From the NCBI RefSeq assembly GCF_022179645.1, contig NZ_BPRA01000015.1, positions 228,801 to 292,800 on the forward strand: a DNA stretch of 64,000 nt, read 5' to 3'. Made by a program: the position numbers and the translations under genes. Source of the stretch: Methylobacterium thuringiense. GTDB taxonomy: Bacteria; Pseudomonadota; Alphaproteobacteria; Rhizobiales; Beijerinckiaceae. Position 1 is the stretch's first letter. Every line of letters begins with the position of its first letter. The notes beneath the pieces are model-generated. The model was not told where the DNA came from, did no database searches, and worked only from the letters and a program-made list of their open reading frames with translations. Positions 8,961-18,981 of this stretch are shown in pieces.

Positions 8961-9549
8961 GGGCGCTGGGTGCGCGCCGCCTAGGCCCGGGCGATGGGGA
9001 GGATGGGAAAGGCAGGTCTGCCGCTGGGCAGAGGTTTCCGTATGAGGAAGGCCAGGGTCACGGTCTGGGTCTCTCGTCGGCGGGGATGGGAAGCAATTGC
9101 CGTCGGTGTTTACTTTGAATCCCAAAGCCTGGGCGTCAAGGCAGGGATCCAAAAGATCCCGCATCTATGTAGTTTGAGCTGATGGGGCCTGTGGGACGGT
9201 GTGGAAGATACCCCGAAGTCCAGGGTATTTTTCGACGTACGCGCCCGAGATCTCCAACCCATGCCCCGTCCAGTGCTTAAGGTCGCCCGTCGATGGCGTG
9301 CACGCCTCGCGGGTTCGAGGCGCCGGTGATGGCCGAACCAAAGTTCCGCCTTTGACCGTCAAAGTCCCGCACTAAATCTACCTCAATTATACGGACCACC
9401 CGACGCCAATCGGGTCGGCCGTTTCGACATGCGGTATGCTGGAAGCAATCCGATGATGCGCAGCGGGTAGGACATCGGGCGTTCTCGATTTTTGCCGAGG
9501 ATGGATCGACGACACCAAATCCTTATGCCCTTCGGTCCCGGACCCTCTC

Positions 9550-9567
9550 GAACCCTTATGCGGGTTC
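9550..9567. repeat. Inverted repeat copy 1 (possible operator)
   Basis: GAACCCTTATGCGGGTTC: a perfect six-base-pair dyad (GAACCC/GGGTTC) around TTATGC, preceded by TCTC. A closely similar dyad occurs about 416 bases further on, nearer to kdpF. Two spaced copies suggest a regulator site or a mobile-element trace. Confidence 0.5.
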
Positions 9568-9965
9568 AAGGATCTTCGCCGACCGCCCGGACAGGGTGCC
9601 AGGCCGAATTTCCGTGGACTACACCGACCGACAACCGGCCCTCTCCGATGGACATGGTGCCATCGACCGATCCCCGACCCGCGAAGGCCTGCAGCGTTTG
9701 CTGTCCCGGTGCCGAGCATGCGGGACCGGGTTCCATGGCTATCGTCTCGAAGGCGATGGCGTCGTCCAGGTCGACCGTTCGAGGTGGCTAAGCGAATGCC
9801 CCCGGGCCGTCCAGGCTGGCTGCCCGCTCGGGTGTGTCGAGTTCCGTCTCGCCCTGCGCATGGCCGCGCCGGCGGACTGAACGACCACCGTCCCAGGGCC
9901 GACCAGCGAGCCCCCCCCCCGCGATCCTAATGCGTCCCTTATAAAATCGCCCTCGCTTCCGTCTC

Positions 9966-9982
9966 GAACCCTAATGCGGTTC
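9966..9982. repeat. Inverted repeat copy 2, about 65 bases before the kdp mini-ORF
   Basis: GAACCCTAATGCGGTTC: a five-base-pair dyad (GAACC/GGTTC) around CTAATGC, again preceded by TCTC. Its location just upstream of the first gene of the kdp operon makes an operator role plausible. Confidence 0.5.
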
Positions 9983-10046
9983 GCGTCCACATTGGTCCTG
10001 GGCGAGACCGGTCCTGCATCGGCCCCCGAACCGAAACGGACCGACC

Positions 10047-10130
10047 ATGCTCGACATCGCCTTCATCGCCGCGGGGCTCGCCTTCTTCGGCCTGGCCGCC
10101 GGCTACGCCGTCCTCTGCGAACGCCTCTGA
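10047..10130 (+). CDS. 27-residue membrane mini-protein upstream of kdpF
   Basis: Encodes MLDIAFIAAGLAFF..., one hydrophobic helix followed by a short polar CERL end. It is the first frame of the kdp operon, eight bases before the kdpF start. Similar tiny hydrophobic ORFs precede kdpF in related Hyphomicrobiales as far as I recall. It may be a second small subunit of the Kdp complex, or a duplicated KdpF. It has a Cys near the C-terminus, unlike KdpF here. Confidence 0.6.
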   Translation: MLDIAFIAAGLAFFGLAAGYAVLCERL

Positions 10131-10138
10131 GGCTCGCC

Positions 10139-10228
10139 ATGACCCTCGACCTGACGCTTGGCGCCCTCGTGACCCTGGGGCTGCTCGGATACCTCACCTA
10201 CGCCCTCGTCCGCCCCGAGCGGTTCTGA
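10139..10228 (+). CDS. kdpF: KdpF, small stabilising subunit of the K+ ATPase
   Basis: 29 aa: one membrane helix with the typical KdpF ending, [18 protein letters not shown]. In E. coli KdpF binds at the KdpA/KdpB interface and stabilises the complex. It lies 13 bases before kdpA, in the standard kdpFABC order. Confidence 0.9.
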   Translation: MTLDLTLGALVTLGLLGYLTYALVRPERF

Positions 10229-10241
10229 AGGAACGCCTCCC

Positions 10242-11957
10242 ATGACCATCAACGGCTGGATACAGATCGCGCTGTTCTGCGCGGTCGTCCTCACGCTCGC
10301 CCGCCCTCTCGGCGGCTACATGACCCGTGTCTTCACGGGTGAGCGAACCTTCCTTTCGCCCGTGCTCGCCCCCGTCGAGCGCGGGCTTTACCGCGTCGCC
10401 GGCATCGACGCCCGCCAGGAGCAGCACTGGCTGTCCTACGCCCTGGCCATGCTCGCCTTCCACGTGCTCGGCTTCCTCGCCCTGTACGCGCTGCTGCGCT
10501 TCCAGGCGGTCCTGCCGTTCAACCCGGACGGGCAGTCCGCCGTCGCGCCGGACCTCGCCTTCAACACGGCGGCGAGCTTCGTGACCAACACGAACTGGCA
10601 GAACTACGGCGGCGAGACGACGATGTCGTACCTCACGCAGATGCTGGGGCTGACCCACCAGAACTTCCTGTCGGCCGCGACCGGCATCGCCCTGGCCGTC
10701 GCCCTGGTGCGCGGCTTCTCGCGCGCCTCGGCCGCCACCGTGGGCTCGTTCTGGGTCGACCTGACCCGGACCACCCTCTACGTGCTGCTGCCGATCTGCG
10801 TCGTCTACACGCTGTTCCTGGTCTCCCAGGGCATTCCCCAGACCTTCGGCGGGGCCATCGAGGCCACCACCCTGGAAGGCGCCAAGCAGACCATCGCGGT
10901 CGGCCCGGTGGCGAGCCAGGTCGCCATCAAGATGCTCGGCACCAACGGCGGCGGGTTCTTCAACGTCAACGCGGCCCACCCGTTCGAGAATCCCACCGCC
11001 CTCGCGAACTTCGTCCAGATCGTCTCGATCTTCGCCATCGGCGCGGCGATGACCAACGTCTTCGGCCGCATGGTCGGCGACGAGCGCCAGGGCTGGGCGA
11101 TCCTCGCTGCTATGGGCGTGCTGTTCCTGGCGGGCGTCACCGTCGTCTACTGGGCCGAGAGCGCCGGCAGCCCCGTCCTCAACGGCCTCGGCCTGACCGG
11201 CGGGAACATGGAGGGCAAGGAGGTCCGCTTCGGCATCGTAGCGTCCGCCCTCTTCGCGGCCGTCACCACGGCGGCCTCGTGCGGCGCGGTCAACGCCATG
11301 CACGACAGCTTCACCGCGCTCGGCGGCATGATCCCGCTGATCAACATGGAGCTCGGCGAGATCATCGTCGGCGGCGTCGGGGCCGGCCTTTACGGCATCC
11401 TCGTCTTCGTCATCGTGACGATCTTCGTCGCCGGCCTGATGGTCGGTCGCACGCCCGAGTACCTCGGCAAGAAGATCGAGGCCAAGGAGGTCAAGATGGC
11501 GATGCTCGCCATCCTGTGCCTGCCGCTGATGATGCTGGGGTTCACGGCGCTGGCCACCGTGGTCGCCGCCGGTCTCGCAGGCCCGGCCAACGCCGGCCCG
11601 CACGGCTTCTCGGAGATCCTGTACGCGTTCACCTCGGCGGCGGCGAACAACGGCTCGGCCTTCGGCGGACTCACCGGCAACACCCTTTTCTACAACACCA
11701 CGCTCGGCCTCGGCATGCTGTTCGGCCGGTTCTTCGTGATCGTCCCGGCGCTCGCCATCGCAGGGTCGCTCGCCGCCAAGAAGACGGTGCCGGCCTCGGC
11801 CGGGACGTTCCCGACGCATGGGGGCCTGTTCGTCGGCCTACTGGTCGGCGTGATCCTGATCGTCGGCGGGCTGACCTTCTTCCCGGCGCTGGCGCTCGGA
11901 CCCATCGTCGAGCACCTCGCCGGCGGCCTCGGCCAGACCTTCGCGGCGGGGGGGTGA
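10242..11957 (+). CDS. kdpA: KdpA, K+-binding and translocating subunit
   Basis: 571 aa, full length, about ten membrane helices. All four selectivity-filter-type repeats are visible: [36 protein letters not shown] and [14 protein letters not shown]. KdpA belongs to the SKT superfamily and passes K+ into the complex from the periplasmic side with micromolar affinity. It is followed after one base by a small extra ORF and then kdpB. Confidence 0.97.
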   Translation: MTINGWIQIALFCAVVLTLARPLGGYMTRVFTGERTFLSPVLAPVERGLYRVAGIDARQEQHWLSYALAMLAFHVLGFLALYALLRFQAVLPFNPDGQSAVAPDLAFNTAASFVTNTNWQNYGGETTMSYLTQMLGLTHQNFLSAATGIALAVALVRGFSRASAATVGSFWVDLTRTTLYVLLPICVVYTLFLVSQGIPQTFGGAIEATTLEGAKQTIAVGPVASQVAIKMLGTNGGGFFNVNAAHPFENPTALANFVQIVSIFAIGAAMTNVFGRMVGDERQGWAILAAMGVLFLAGVTVVYWAESAGSPVLNGLGLTGGNMEGKEVRFGIVASALFAAVTTAASCGAVNAMHDSFTALGGMIPLINMELGEIIVGGVGAGLYGILVFVIVTIFVAGLMVGRTPEYLGKKIEAKEVKMAMLAILCLPLMMLGFTALATVVAAGLAGPANAGPHGFSEILYAFTSAAANNGSAFGGLTGNTLFYNTTLGLGMLFGRFFVIVPALAIAGSLAAKKTVPASAGTFPTHGGLFVGLLVGVILIVGGLTFFPALALGPIVEHLAGGLGQTFAAGG

Positions 11958-11970
11958 GGTGCAGGACGCC

Positions 11971-12174
11971 ATGCTTCCATCCCGCAACCGCGCCGCCATG
12001 CGGCGCACCCTCGCACGTCACCGGCCAAGGCCGCCGACATGGGACCGGGTCCGACGGGACCGCCGCGACCTCCGCCTCTCGGACGTCATCCTCGGCATGC
12101 TCGGCCTGACCCTGCTCGGCGCCCTCGGCATCATGGCCGGGGCGGCCCTCCTCGGCACCGCCCTGGCCCCCTGA
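11971..12174 (+). CDS. Small basic membrane protein between kdpA and kdpB
   Basis: 67 aa from the ATG at 11971 (a GTG at 11959 is an alternative, two bases after the kdpA stop). An Arg-rich N-terminal half ([15 protein letters not shown]...RRDRRDLR) is followed by one hydrophobic helix ([14 protein letters not shown]...). Classical kdp operons have no gene here. Codon use fits coding sequence and the position suggests cotranscription. It might associate with the complex through its helix, with the positive tail in the cytoplasm. No family recognised. Confidence 0.5.
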   Translation: MLPSRNRAAMRRTLARHRPRPPTWDRVRRDRRDLRLSDVILGMLGLTLLGALGIMAGAALLGTALAP

Positions 12175-12242
12175 GCCCCCACTCGGCGGCGCGTGACCGC
12201 GCCGCCGCCCGAGATGCCTCACCATCCAATCGGACAACCGCA

Positions 12243-14336
12243 ATGGCCCGCCCAAACTCCACGAGCCTGTTCAGCGCCGCCCTTGTCGGGCCGGCGCTCG
12301 TCGGCGCCCTGACCAAGCTCGACCCCCGCAAGATGATCAAGAACCCGGTCATGTTCGTGGTCGAGGTCGTGGCCGCGCTCACCACCGTCCTGTTCGTCCG
12401 CGACGTCCTGACCGGTGGAGCCAACCTCGCCTTCTCCGGCCAGATCATCCTGTGGCTGTGGTTCACCGTTCTGTTCGCCAACTTTGCCGAGGCCATCGCC
12501 GAGGGCCGCGGCAAGGCGCAGGCCGACAGCCTGCGGCGCACCCGCACCGAGACCATGGCCAAGCGCCTGAAGGGCACCGGACGGGACTTCGAGACCATCC
12601 CCGGCAACGACCTGAAGGTCGGCGACGTGGTCCTGGTCGAAGCCGGCGACATCATTCCCTCGGACGGCGAGGTCATCCTCGGCGTGGCATCGGTGAACGA
12701 GGCCGCCATCACCGGCGAGTCCGCCCCGGTGATCCGCGAGTCGGGCGGCGACCGTTCGGCGGTGACCGGAGGCACGCAGGTGCTTTCCGACGAGATCCGG
12801 GTCCGCATCACCGCCGCCGCCGGTTCGACCTTCGTCGACCGGATGATCGCCCTCGTCGAGGGCGCCTCGCGTCAGAAGACCCCGAACGAGATCGCGCTCA
12901 ACATCCTGCTCGCCGGCCTGACCCTGATCTTCGTCTTCGCCGTCGCCTCGATCCCAAGCTTTGCCTCCTACGCCGGCGGATCGATCCCGTTGATCGTACT
13001 GGTCGCCCTGTTCGTCACCCTGATCCCGACGACCATCGGCGCGCTCCTGTCGGCCATCGGCATCGCCGGCATGGACCGGCTGGTGCGCTTCAACGTGCTC
13101 GCGATGTCGGGCCGCGCGGTGGAGGCGGCCGGCGACGTCGACACCCTGCTGCTCGACAAGACCGGCACGATCACCCTCGGCAACCGGCAGGCCACCGAGT
13201 TCCGCCCCGTCCGCGGCGTGACCGAGCAGGACCTCGCCGACGCCGCCCAGTTGGCCTCGCTGGCCGACGAGACCCCGGAGGGCCGCTCCATCGTCGTCCT
13301 GGCCAAGGAGAAGTACGGCATCCGGGCCCGCGACATGGCGAGCCTCAACGCGACCTTCGTACCGTTCACCGCGCAGACCCGGATGAGCGGCGTCGATCTC
13401 GACGGTTCCTCCATCCGCAAGGGCGCCGTCGATTCCATCATCGCCTCGGTGAGTTCACAGCCGATGGCGACCCGTGGCTCCGGTGCGGCGCTGGCTTACA
13501 GCCCAGGCGTCGCCGACGAGACGGTGCGCGAGATCCAGGCCATCGCCGAGGACGTCGCCAAGGCGGGCGGCACCCCGCTCGCCGTGACGCGGGACGGCCG
13601 GCTTCTCGGCGTCGTCTACCTCAAGGACATCGTGAAGGGCGGCATCCGCGAGCGCTTCGCGGAACTCCGCCAGATGGGCATCCGCACGGTGATGATCACC
13701 GGCGACAACCCGATGACCGCCGCCGCCATCGCCGCCGAGGCCGGCGTGGACGACTTCCTCGCCCAGGCCACCCCGGAGGACAAGCTGGCGCTGATCCGGA
13801 AGGAGCAGTCCCAGGGCAAGCTCGTCGCCATGTGCGGCGACGGCACCAACGATGCCCCGGCGCTCGCCCAGGCCGACGTCGGCGTCGCGATGAACACCGG
13901 AACGGTCGCGGCGCGCGAGGCCGGCAACATGGTCGACCTCGACAGCGACCCGACCAAGCTCATCGAGATCGTCGGCATCGGCAAGCAGTTGCTGATGACC
14001 CGCGGGGCGCTGACCACGTTCTCCATCGCCAACGACGTCGCCAAGTATTTCGCCATCATCCCGGCGATGTTCCTGGTGCTCTACCCGCAGCTCCAGGCCC
14101 TCAACGTCATGGGCCTCGCCTCGCCCGAGAGCGCGATCCTCTCGGCCATCATCTTCAACGCGCTCATCATCGTCGTCCTGATCCCGCTGGCGCTGAAGGG
14201 CGTGTCCTACCGGGCGGTCGGGGCCGGGGCGCTGCTGCGCCGGAACCTCCTGATCTACGGCTTGGGCGGCATCCTGGTGCCCTTCGTCGGCATCAAGGCC
14301 ATCGACCTCGCCATCACCGCCCTGCACCTCGTCTGA
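12243..14336 (+). CDS. kdpB: KdpB, P-type ATPase subunit
   Basis: 697 aa from the ATG at 12243; the open frame extends upstream but the family starts at [11 protein letters not shown]. Catalytic subunit that hydrolyses ATP to drive K+ import. Motifs: [11 protein letters not shown] of the actuator domain, the phosphorylation site DKTGT, the nucleotide-domain region, [13 protein letters not shown], and the hinge [23 protein letters not shown]. Membrane segments flank the cytoplasmic domains, with PTTIGALL, the KdpB counterpart of the ion-path helix. Complete and apparently functional. Confidence 0.97.
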   Translation: MARPNSTSLFSAALVGPALVGALTKLDPRKMIKNPVMFVVEVVAALTTVLFVRDVLTGGANLAFSGQIILWLWFTVLFANFAEAIAEGRGKAQADSLRRTRTETMAKRLKGTGRDFETIPGNDLKVGDVVLVEAGDIIPSDGEVILGVASVNEAAITGESAPVIRESGGDRSAVTGGTQVLSDEIRVRITAAAGSTFVDRMIALVEGASRQKTPNEIALNILLAGLTLIFVFAVASIPSFASYAGGSIPLIVLVALFVTLIPTTIGALLSAIGIAGMDRLVRFNVLAMSGRAVEAAGDVDTLLLDKTGTITLGNRQATEFRPVRGVTEQDLADAAQLASLADETPEGRSIVVLAKEKYGIRARDMASLNATFVPFTAQTRMSGVDLDGSSIRKGAVDSIIASVSSQPMATRGSGAALAYSPGVADETVREIQAIAEDVAKAGGTPLAVTRDGRLLGVVYLKDIVKGGIRERFAELRQMGIRTVMITGDNPMTAAAIAAEAGVDDFLAQATPEDKLALIRKEQSQGKLVAMCGDGTNDAPALAQADVGVAMNTGTVAAREAGNMVDLDSDPTKLIEIVGIGKQLLMTRGALTTFSIANDVAKYFAIIPAMFLVLYPQLQALNVMGLASPESAILSAIIFNALIIVVLIPLALKGVSYRAVGAGALLRRNLLIYGLGGILVPFVGIKAIDLAITALHLV

Positions 14337-14370
14337 GCTGCCGCCGCACACCACCTCTGGGACCATCGTC

Positions 14371-14976
14371 ATGCTGAACCAGCTTCGCCCCGCCCTCGTC
14401 CTGCTGATCGCCCTGACGGCCATCACCGGGCTCGCCTACCCCCTCGCGATGACCGGCATCGCGGGGGCGATCTTCCCGGCCAAGGCCGCCGGCAGCCTGA
14501 TCGAGCGCGACGGCAAGGTCGTCGGCTCCAGCCTGATCGGGCAGTCCTTCACCGGCGCCGGATACTTCCACGGTCGCCCCTCGGCCACGAGCGCCGCCGA
14601 TCCGGCCGACGCCGCCAAGACCGTCCCATCGCCCTACAACGCCGCGAACTCGTCGGGCTCGAACCTCGGGCCGACGAGCGCTGCCCTGGCCGAGCGGGTC
14701 AAGGGCGACCTCGACGCCCTCAGGACCGAGAACCCCGGTAAGCCCGTCCCGGTCGACCTCGTCACCACCAGCGGCTCGGGCCTCGACCCGGACATCTCAC
14801 CGGACGCTGCCCTGTTCCAGGTGCCCCGGATCGCCAAGGCACGCAGCCTGCCCGAGGATCGGGTGCGTTCCCTCGTGGAGTTGCAGGTCCAGGGGCGTCT
14901 CTTCGGCATCCTCGGCGAGCCCCGCGTCAACGTGCTCGCCCTCAACCTCGCCCTGGACGGTTCGGGGTCGAAGTAG
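14371..14976 (+). CDS. kdpC: KdpC, periplasmic-anchored subunit of the K+ ATPase
   Basis: 201 aa, one N-terminal membrane helix and a periplasmic domain with the family signatures [55 protein letters not shown] and [11 protein letters not shown]. KdpC stabilises nucleotide binding in the complex. It sits between kdpB (34 bases) and kdpD (nine bases). Confidence 0.96.
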   Translation: MLNQLRPALVLLIALTAITGLAYPLAMTGIAGAIFPAKAAGSLIERDGKVVGSSLIGQSFTGAGYFHGRPSATSAADPADAAKTVPSPYNAANSSGSNLGPTSAALAERVKGDLDALRTENPGKPVPVDLVTTSGSGLDPDISPDAALFQVPRIAKARSLPEDRVRSLVELQVQGRLFGILGEPRVNVLALNLALDGSGSK

Positions 14977-14985
14977 AACCGCCGG

Positions 14986-17721
14986 ATGACAGGCCGCCCC
15001 ATGTCGACGCCGCATCGCGATCCGGACCGTCCCTCGCCCGACGCCCTGTTGGAGGCCGCGCGTCGGGAGGAAGGCGGACGGGGTCGCCTCAAGATCTTCC
15101 TCGGGGCGGCCCCGGGGGTCGGCAAGACCTACGAGATGCTCACCGTCGGGCGCGCGCGGCTCAAGGCCGGCACCGACGTGGTCGTCGGCGTGGTCGAGAC
15201 CCACGGGCGCGCGGAGACCCTGGCGCTCGTCGAGGGCTTCGAGGTGCTCGGCCGGCGGTCGGTCGCGTACCACGGCACGGCGCTCGACGAGATGGACCTC
15301 GACGGATTGCTGGCCCGCAGGCCCGCCCTGGCGCTGGTGGACGAGCTCGCCCACACCAACGCGCCGGGCTCGCGCCATCCGAAGCGCTACCAGGACGTCG
15401 AGGAACTGCTCGACGCCGGCATCGACGTCTACACCACCCTCAACATCCAGCACGTGGAGAGCCTGAACGACGTCGTCGCGCAGATCACCCGCATCCGGGT
15501 GCGCGAGACCGTCCCCGACGGCATCCTCGACCGCGCCGACGACATCGAGGTGGTCGACCTCAACCCCGACGACCTGATCCAGCGCCTCCGGGACGGCAAG
15601 GTCTACGTGAAGGGCAACGCCGAGCGCGCCCTCAAGCACTACTTCTCCCGCGGCAACCTGACGGCCCTGCGCGAGCTGGCGCTCCGCCGCACCGCCGACC
15701 GAGTCGACGACGAGCTCATCAGCCACATGCGGGCCAACGCCATCGCGGGTCCGTGGGGAGCCGGGGAGCGGGTGCTCGTCTGCGTCAGCGAGGACCCGAA
15801 CTCCGCCGGCCTCGTGCGCCACGCCAAGCGTCTCGCCGACCGCCTGCACGCGCCGTGGACCGCCATCACCGTGGAAGGGCCGCGCAGCCTGTCCCTCGAC
15901 GAGGCCGCGCGCGACCGCATCGCCGACACCCTGCGCCTCGCCGACCGGCTGGGCGGGGACGCGGTCACGCTCCCCGGCGGCCGGCGCGTCGCCGACGACA
16001 TCCTCGCCTTCGCCCGCTCGACCAACGTCAACCACGTCATCCTTGGCAAGGCCGAACGCTCGCCGCTGTTCGAGCTCCTCAACGGCTCGGTGGTGCACGA
16101 CATCATCCGCCGGTCCGGCAACATCAGCGTGCACGTCATCACCGGCGAGGCCAGCAGGGCCGATCCGGTCCCGGCGAAGACGGTCGCGACGGCGGTCGAG
16201 AAGCGGCCCATCGAGATCCTGCCCTATGCCGTCGGGCTCCTCGGCACGGGTGCCGCCCTCGGGCTCGCGCTGCTGGTCGAGCCTTATCTCGGCGTCGAGA
16301 ACGCCGACCTCATCCTGCTGACCGCCATCGTCGCCGTCGCGGTGCGCTTCGGCCTGGGGCCGTCGCTCGTGGCCGTGGTCGCCGCGTCGTTGGCCTACAA
16401 CTTCTTCTTCCTGCCGCCGGTCTACACCCTGACCATCGCGGACCCGACCAACATCGCCGCGTTCCTGCTGTTCACGGTGGTGGCGGTGGCCGTCTCGAAC
16501 CTGGCGTCCCGATCCCGCCGCGAGGCGGTGGTCTCGCGTGGCAGGGCGCGGGCGACCGAGCGGCTCTACGGCTTCAGCCGCAAGCTCGCCGGATGCGGCA
16601 CCCTCGACGACGTGCTCTGGGCGACCTCCGCCCAGATCGCCGCCATGCTGAGGGTCCGGGTCGTCGTCCTGCTCCCCGATCAGGGAGCGGTCTCCGTCCG
16701 GGCCGGCTTCCCGCCCGAGGACACCCTCGATGCGGCCGACCTGGGCGCCGCGAATTGGACCTTCGACAACGAGCGGCCCGCGGGGCGGGGCGCCGACACG
16801 CTACCGGGGGCCAAGCGGCTGTTCCTGCCGATGCGGACGGGCCGCGGCATCGTCGGGGTCATCGGCCTCGACACCGACGGCATCGGACCGATCCTCTCAC
16901 CGGAGAGCCGGCGCCTGTTCGACGCGCTGGCCGACATGGCGGCACTGGCCATCGAGCGGGTGCGCCTGGTCGAGGACCTCGACCGGGCGGAGCGCGCCGC
17001 CGAGACCGACCGGCTGCGGCAGGCCCTGCTCACCTCGATCTCGCACGACCTGCGCACCCCTCTGTCCTCGGTGCTCGGTGCGGCCACGACCCTGCGCGAC
17101 CTCGACGAGGCCTTGGAAGCAGACGCCAAGAGGGACCTTCTCGACACCATCATCGAGGAGTCCGAGCGGCTGAACCGCTTCATCGTCAACCTCCTCGACA
17201 TGACCCGATTGGAGGCGGGGGCCGTGGCGGCGAGCCTCACGCCGCAGGACGTCGGCGAGACCGTCGACACCGCACTGCGCCGCTTAGGCTCAATCCTCGC
17301 CGGCCATCGGGTCGAGCTCGATCTTCCGGCCACCCTGCCGGCCCTGCGCCTCGATCCGGTGCTGTTCGAGCAGGTGCTGGTCAACCTCCTCGACAACGCC
17401 GCCAAGTACGCCCCCGAGGGGTCCACCGTCACCGTCAGGGGCTCTGTCGAGCGTGGGCAGGTCCGTCTCACGGTCCTCGACGAGGGCGACGGCCTGCCCG
17501 AGGCCGACGTCGAGCGCGTGTTCGACAAGTTCTATCGCGTCCGGAAGGGCGACAGCGTCCGGGCCGGGACCGGCCTCGGCCTCGCCATCGCCCGCGGGTT
17601 CGTCGAGGCCATGGGCGGCACGCTGACGGCCGGCAACCGCCGCGACCGCCTGGGCGCCGTTTTCACCGTCCTCCTGCCCGTCCCCCCGGCGGGAAACGTT
17701 CGCGCGGATCTGGCGGCATGA
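14986..17721 (+). CDS. kdpD: KdpD, K+/osmotic sensor histidine kinase
   Basis: 911 aa, full length. The N-terminal KdpD domain has Walker A GAAPGVGKT (40-48) and the Walker-B-like LALVDELAHTN. A Usp-type domain follows (RVLVCVSEDPNS), then four closely packed membrane helices (DUF4118 region around 410-510), a GAF-like domain, and the kinase core with ISHDLRTPLSSVLG (phospho-His), LVNLLDNAAKYAPEG (N box) and GTGLGLAIARGF (G box). An ATG at 15001 is an alternative start. Its stop overlaps the kdpE start by four bases, so sensor and regulator are translationally coupled. Confidence 0.96.
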   Translation: MTGRPMSTPHRDPDRPSPDALLEAARREEGGRGRLKIFLGAAPGVGKTYEMLTVGRARLKAGTDVVVGVVETHGRAETLALVEGFEVLGRRSVAYHGTALDEMDLDGLLARRPALALVDELAHTNAPGSRHPKRYQDVEELLDAGIDVYTTLNIQHVESLNDVVAQITRIRVRETVPDGILDRADDIEVVDLNPDDLIQRLRDGKVYVKGNAERALKHYFSRGNLTALRELALRRTADRVDDELISHMRANAIAGPWGAGERVLVCVSEDPNSAGLVRHAKRLADRLHAPWTAITVEGPRSLSLDEAARDRIADTLRLADRLGGDAVTLPGGRRVADDILAFARSTNVNHVILGKAERSPLFELLNGSVVHDIIRRSGNISVHVITGEASRADPVPAKTVATAVEKRPIEILPYAVGLLGTGAALGLALLVEPYLGVENADLILLTAIVAVAVRFGLGPSLVAVVAASLAYNFFFLPPVYTLTIADPTNIAAFLLFTVVAVAVSNLASRSRREAVVSRGRARATERLYGFSRKLAGCGTLDDVLWATSAQIAAMLRVRVVVLLPDQGAVSVRAGFPPEDTLDAADLGAANWTFDNERPAGRGADTLPGAKRLFLPMRTGRGIVGVIGLDTDGIGPILSPESRRLFDALADMAALAIERVRLVEDLDRAERAAETDRLRQALLTSISHDLRTPLSSVLGAATTLRDLDEALEADAKRDLLDTIIEESERLNRFIVNLLDMTRLEAGAVAASLTPQDVGETVDTALRRLGSILAGHRVELDLPATLPALRLDPVLFEQVLVNLLDNAAKYAPEGSTVTVRGSVERGQVRLTVLDEGDGLPEADVERVFDKFYRVRKGDSVRAGTGLGLAIARGFVEAMGGTLTAGNRRDRLGAVFTVLLPVPPAGNVRADLAA

Positions 17722-18413
17722 GCATGAACATCCTCGTCATCGACGACGAGCCGCCGATCCGGAAGCTCCTGCGCATGGGCCTTGCGACCCAGGGCTACGA
17801 GACCTTCGAGGCACCGAACGCACGCGCCGCGCTGGACGTCCTGTCCCGTGAGACCGTCGACCTGATCATCCTCGACCTCGGGCTGCCCGACATGCGCGGG
17901 CACGACCTGCTGCGCCTGATCCGCAAGGACCATCGCGACCTGCCCGTGGTGGTCCTGTCCAGCCGGGACGACGAGGCCGGCAAGGTCGAGGCGCTCGACC
18001 TCGGGGCGGACGACTACGTCACCAAGCCCTTCGGCATGGGCGAATTGCTGGCCCGCATCCGCGCGGCCCTGCGCCACCAGCTCGCGGTCCAGGGCGAACG
18101 CGCCCTGTTCGAGGTCGACGGCCTCAGCGTCGACCTGGTGCGCCGCCTGGTCCGGGTCCGCGGCGAGGAGGTGAAGCTCACGCCGCGCGAGTACGACTTC
18201 CTGCGCGTCCTGATCCAGCATGCCGGGAAGGCCTTGACCCACGCCCAACTCATGAGCGAGGTCTCCACCTCGTCCGACCCGCAGTACCTGCGGGTCTACA
18301 TGCGCCAGCTTCGCCTAAAGCTGGAGGCCGATCCCGAGCGCCCGCGCATCCTCCTGACCGAGACCGGCGTCGGCTATCGCCTGCGTGCCCCCGAGGACGA
18401 GGCCCGGGCTTGA
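17718..18413 (+). CDS. kdpE: KdpE, OmpR-family response regulator
   Basis: 231 aa starting at the ATGA overlap with kdpD. The receiver domain has the acidic pair in VIDDEPP, phospho-acceptor Asp53 in ILDLGLPD and Lys in YVTKPFG. The winged-helix output domain includes VKLTPREYDFLRVLIQH and ETGVGYRLR. Phospho-KdpE normally activates kdpFABC when K+ is limiting or osmolarity is high, presumably from the promoter upstream of 10,047. Confidence 0.96.
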   Translation: MSMNILVIDDEPPIRKLLRMGLATQGYETFEAPNARAALDVLSRETVDLIILDLGLPDMRGHDLLRLIRKDHRDLPVVVLSSRDDEAGKVEALDLGADDYVTKPFGMGELLARIRAALRHQLAVQGERALFEVDGLSVDLVRRLVRVRGEEVKLTPREYDFLRVLIQHAGKALTHAQLMSEVSTSSDPQYLRVYMRQLRLKLEADPERPRILLTETGVGYRLRAPEDEARA

Positions 18414-18522
18414 TGGCGGGTTTCGCCGTGCATGAAGGCGAACCCTTCGAGATCCTTCCGGACCCGGGCGCTTGAGCGAGCCCCTCGACCCCTACCGCAG
18501 TTCCGCGACCGAGCCGACCCGA

Positions 18523-18981
18523 ATGACCATCGACGAGATCCTATCGCCCGACCAAGTCGCCGTCGGGGTCCGCACGGCGAGCAAGGCCGCGCTCCTGGAC
18601 GACCTGGCGCGCCGGGCCGCCCAGGCGCTCGGCCTCGATGCCGCGTCGCTGCGGACGGCGCTGGAGAAGCGCGAGGGCCTCGGTTCGACCGGGGTCGGGG
18701 ACGGCATCGCGCTGCCGCACGCCCGGCTGGAGAGCGTCAGGCGCCCGTTCGGATGCCTGGTACGCCTGCGCGACGCGGTGGACTTCGACGCCATCGACGA
18801 ACGGCCGGTGGACCTCGTGTTCCTACTGCTGCTCCCGACCGATGCGCAGGGTTCGCAATTCAATGCCCTGGCCTGCGTCGCCCGCCGGATGCGTGATACC
18901 GAGGCGGTGGCGGCGATGCGGGGAGCCCGCGATGCGGGCGCGCTGTACGCGACCATGAGGGGCAGCCGGACGGCACCGTGA
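18523..18981 (+). CDS. PTS IIA(Ntr)-like phosphocarrier, kdp-linked
   Basis: 152 aa from the ATG at 18523 (a TTG at 18472 would add 17 residues). Fructose/IIA-Ntr fold with the phosphorylated His66 in GIALPHARL, preceded by EKREGLGSTGVGDG, the signature of PtsN. There is no IIB or IIC nearby. In E. coli, unphosphorylated PtsN binds KdpD and stimulates it, so a dedicated IIA directly behind kdpDE is a likely regulatory input to K+ uptake. It is 109 bases after kdpE on the same strand. Confidence 0.85.
   Translation: MTIDEILSPDQVAVGVRTASKAALLDDLARRAAQALGLDAASLRTALEKREGLGSTGVGDGIALPHARLESVRRPFGCLVRLRDAVDFDAIDERPVDLVFLLLLPTDAQGSQFNALACVARRMRDTEAVAAMRGARDAGALYATMRGSRTAP

Larger units (their letters stand above)
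8961..10046. other. Long intergenic region upstream of the kdp operon
   Basis: About 1.1 kb without a convincing gene. It holds two related inverted repeats (listed separately), a run of ten C at 9911-9920 and an A/T-rich CTTATAAAA at 9937-9946 that could be part of the kdp promoter. One weak open frame at 9596-9880 (+) has a CxxC and a later CPLGC pattern; I do not count it as a gene. Divergent transcripts for the AAA+ pair and for kdp must start here. Confidence 0.5.

Noticed and set aside
9596-9880. Plus-strand frame with Cys pairs upstream of kdp
   Set aside because: Spacing does not fit a known zinc finger and codon bias is weak.
10194-11819. 541-codon open frame on the minus strand
   Set aside because: It is antisense to kdpA, rich in His/Gly/Arg/Ala as expected for a reversed GC-rich gene, and shows no domain.
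12452-14377. 641-codon frame overlapping kdpB
   Set aside because: Another frame of kdpB on the same strand; composition is almost all Arg, Pro, Gly and His.
14797-16134. 445-codon minus-strand frame in kdpD
   Set aside because: Shadow of kdpC/kdpD with no recognisable domain.
15753-17717. Long 5' extension of the kdpE frame
   Set aside because: The receiver domain starts at 17718, overlapping the kdpD stop; the extension is kdpD in the wrong frame.
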